NCBI GenBank assembly: GCA_963840245.1
Contig: CAWIYI010000005.1
Coordinates: 1-31,759, forward strand
From: Bog-473 sp963840245
GTDB taxonomy: Bacteria > Actinomycetota > Acidimicrobiia > Acidimicrobiales > RAAP-2
Direction: 5' to 3'
DNA: 31,759 nt
Shown: piece by piece, positions 30,676 through 31,759 of the stretch
Layout of the letters: each line of letters starts with the position of its first letter
Position numbering within the stretch: the stretch's first letter is position 1
Made by a program: the position numbers and the translations under genes
The notes under the pieces: model-generated
What the model was told of the DNA's origin: nothing
The model's database searches: none
What the model saw: the letters and a program-made list of their open reading frames with translations, nothing else

Positions 30676-31707
30676 CTATCCGCGGGCAAAACCGGCGATA
30701 TCTCGGGCGGTGTCTGCAGAGATGTCGGGGCAGGCGATGGTGAAGATCTCGGTCCCGTGCATGGTCCCCATGATCTGCCGGCAACGTGCGGGCACATCGG
30801 CGGAGAGGAGGAGGCGGTAGAAGTTGATGCCCTCGTCGCGGAGGGGATCGCACTCGTTGACGTTGATCACGGTCGGGGGGAGTCCGGCGACGTCCTCCAC
30901 GGTCGCAAAGGACGGCCACGCCAGCGGGTTCTTTTCGTTGAAGGCCTCGATGCCATAGCCCATAGCTCCGCGGTTGTTGTGCAGGCTCAGCAGAATGCCC
31001 TCGTTCTCGACAGACGAAGGGGACCCGGGCGCCGGCCACTGCCCGGCGATGTACGGGCACATCGCATAGAGACCCTTGACCAGGCCGAGGTCGCCGTCTC
31101 GCTTGAGCTTGAGCCCCGTGGCCAGGGTCAAGTTGCCGCCACCGCTCTCGCCGGCGACCACAATCCGGGCGGGGTCGATGCCAAGGTCTGCCGCGTGCCT
31201 CGCCACCCATCGCAACCCCGAGACACAGTCGTTCAGCCCGGCCGGGAACGGAGCGACCTCGGGCGCCGATGACGCCACGACGCAGTTACGGAAGTCGACC
31301 ATGACGACGACGACGCCATTGGCTGCGATGTGCTTCCCCCACCCTCGATACATCCCGTCGAAGCACGACATCGTGGCCATGCCGCCACCATGGATGTAGT
31401 AGACGCCGGGCAACGCCACGTCCGATTCGGGCCGGATGACCTGCAGATTCACCGTGTTGCCGTCCGGTTCGGAAACGAACCGTGTCGTACTCACCGACAG
31501 GCCCGTCGAGGGCGCCGCCTCCTCCGTGTCGCACATGTCCTGAACGGATCGGAACAACTCCCGGGCTTCTGTCGCCTCTGGCGTGTTGGCCTCAGCCAGC
31601 AGGTCCTCCCGGTTGGCCACGTCCTTGAGGGTCGATGAAGGGAAGAACTCGAGAATTCGTCGGATACGAGGGTCGAGGCGTGGGTCGTTGGCAATATCTG
31701 GGCTCAT
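30676..31707 (-). CDS. Alpha/beta hydrolase, hormone-sensitive-lipase type
   Basis: 343 residues. The oxyanion motif HGGG is at 106–109 and the nucleophile elbow is GESGGG (S188; the family more often has GDSAGG). The likely acid is D287 in NECDPLRDEG and the base is H317 in MHGTE. This is the HSL/bacterial family IV esterase layout, with an N-terminal cap of about 95 residues. The family hydrolyses short- to medium-chain esters; the substrate is unknown. No signal peptide is seen, so it is probably cytosolic. ATG 31707 is the first good start; only 52 bases remain upstream in the window, with no clear promoter. It is convergent with the gamma-CA-like gene. Confidence 0.9.
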   Translation of the reverse strand: MSPDIANDPRLDPRIRRILEFFPSSTLKDVANREDLLAEANTPEATEARELFRSVQDMCDTEEAAPSTGLSVSTTRFVSEPDGNTVNLQVIRPESDVALPGVYYIHGGGMATMSCFDGMYRGWGKHIAANGVVVVMVDFRNCVVASSAPEVAPFPAGLNDCVSGLRWVARHAADLGIDPARIVVAGESGGGNLTLATGLKLKRDGDLGLVKGLYAMCPYIAGQWPAPGSPSSVENEGILLSLHNNRGAMGYGIEAFNEKNPLAWPSFATVEDVAGLPPTVINVNECDPLRDEGINFYRLLLSADVPARCRQIMGTMHGTEIFTIACPDISADTARDIAGFARG

Positions 31708-31759
31708 GCGCCCATTCGACCATACCGACGTCGTTCTGACCGGGCGACCCGGCGGTCGA

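Noticed and set aside
1..31759. A defence island, prophage, integron or biosynthetic cluster
   Set aside because: XerD is the housekeeping recombinase by context; Ku, RecN and the HD protein are not part of any recognisable defence set here, and no transposase, integrase-associated att repeats, toxin–antitoxin pair or modular synthase is visible.

Overview
The window is about 31.8 kb of high-GC bacterial chromosome, densely packed with housekeeping genes. It looks like an actinobacterium. From memory, the block HAD phosphatase–tlyA–NAD kinase–recN–pyrG–NUDIX–xerD … scpA–scpB–rluB … cmk–der follows the gene order of Mycobacterium tuberculosis around Rv1692–Rv1713. The aroA–cmk fusion, the trpS and M50 protease genes inserted before scpA, and the small K/A-rich proteins suggest a deep-branching lineage such as Acidimicrobiia; that placement is inference. 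I see no rRNA, tRNA, CRISPR array, insertion sequence or prophage. No gene-free stretch exceeds 300 bases.

Layout: (1) 140–3961: on the minus strand a GT87-type membrane glycosyltransferase, an anchored YceI-like protein and an unrecognised 128-residue protein; divergent from them, Ku of bacterial non-homologous end joining. (2) 4150–7515: E1alpha, E1beta and E2 of a 2-oxoacid dehydrogenase complex in overlapping frames; E2 is broken by indels; no E3 is present. (3) 7650–8929: a two-CBS-domain protein and a HAD-IIA phosphatase. (4) 8970–16118: a phasin-like helical protein (frameshifted at its tail), tlyA, NAD kinase, recN, pyrG, a NUDIX hydrolase and xerD. (5) 16123–18261: a TraR/DksA-type protein, an M50 protease and, convergent to it, trpS. 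(6) 18350–24659: scpA, scpB, rluB, then aroH–tyrA–aroA/cmk–plsC, joined by overlapping starts and stops. This ties chromosome condensation, rRNA modification, aromatic amino acid synthesis and CMP kinase into one long array. (7) 24667–27113, minus strand: ispH, a PhnZ/MIOX-like HD protein and a GT2 glycosyltransferase. (8) 27146–30608, plus strand: a PDZ/radical-SAM DUF512 protein (frameshifted), der, a zinc-ribbon membrane peptide and a gamma-carbonic-anhydrase-like protein; last, an HSL-type esterase on the minus strand.

Three features go beyond routine annotation. First, many first-in-operon genes have a TANNNT hexamer ending only 6–8 bases before the start codon and no clear Shine-Dalgarno; this is the architecture of leaderless transcription. 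It also resolves the starts of trpS, scpA, Ku and others. In the ispH/DUF512 divergent region the two hexamers are the arms of one perfect inverted repeat. Second, five single-base indels break three otherwise well-conserved genes; each can be located from the reading frame, and sequencing or assembly error is the simplest explanation. Third, tlyA, and possibly rluB, seem to begin at CTG codons next to the upstream stop codon. I found no obvious new defence or mobile system. The best leads for undescribed biology are the DUF512–der pair, the ispH–HD–GT2 operon and the unknown protein facing Ku.
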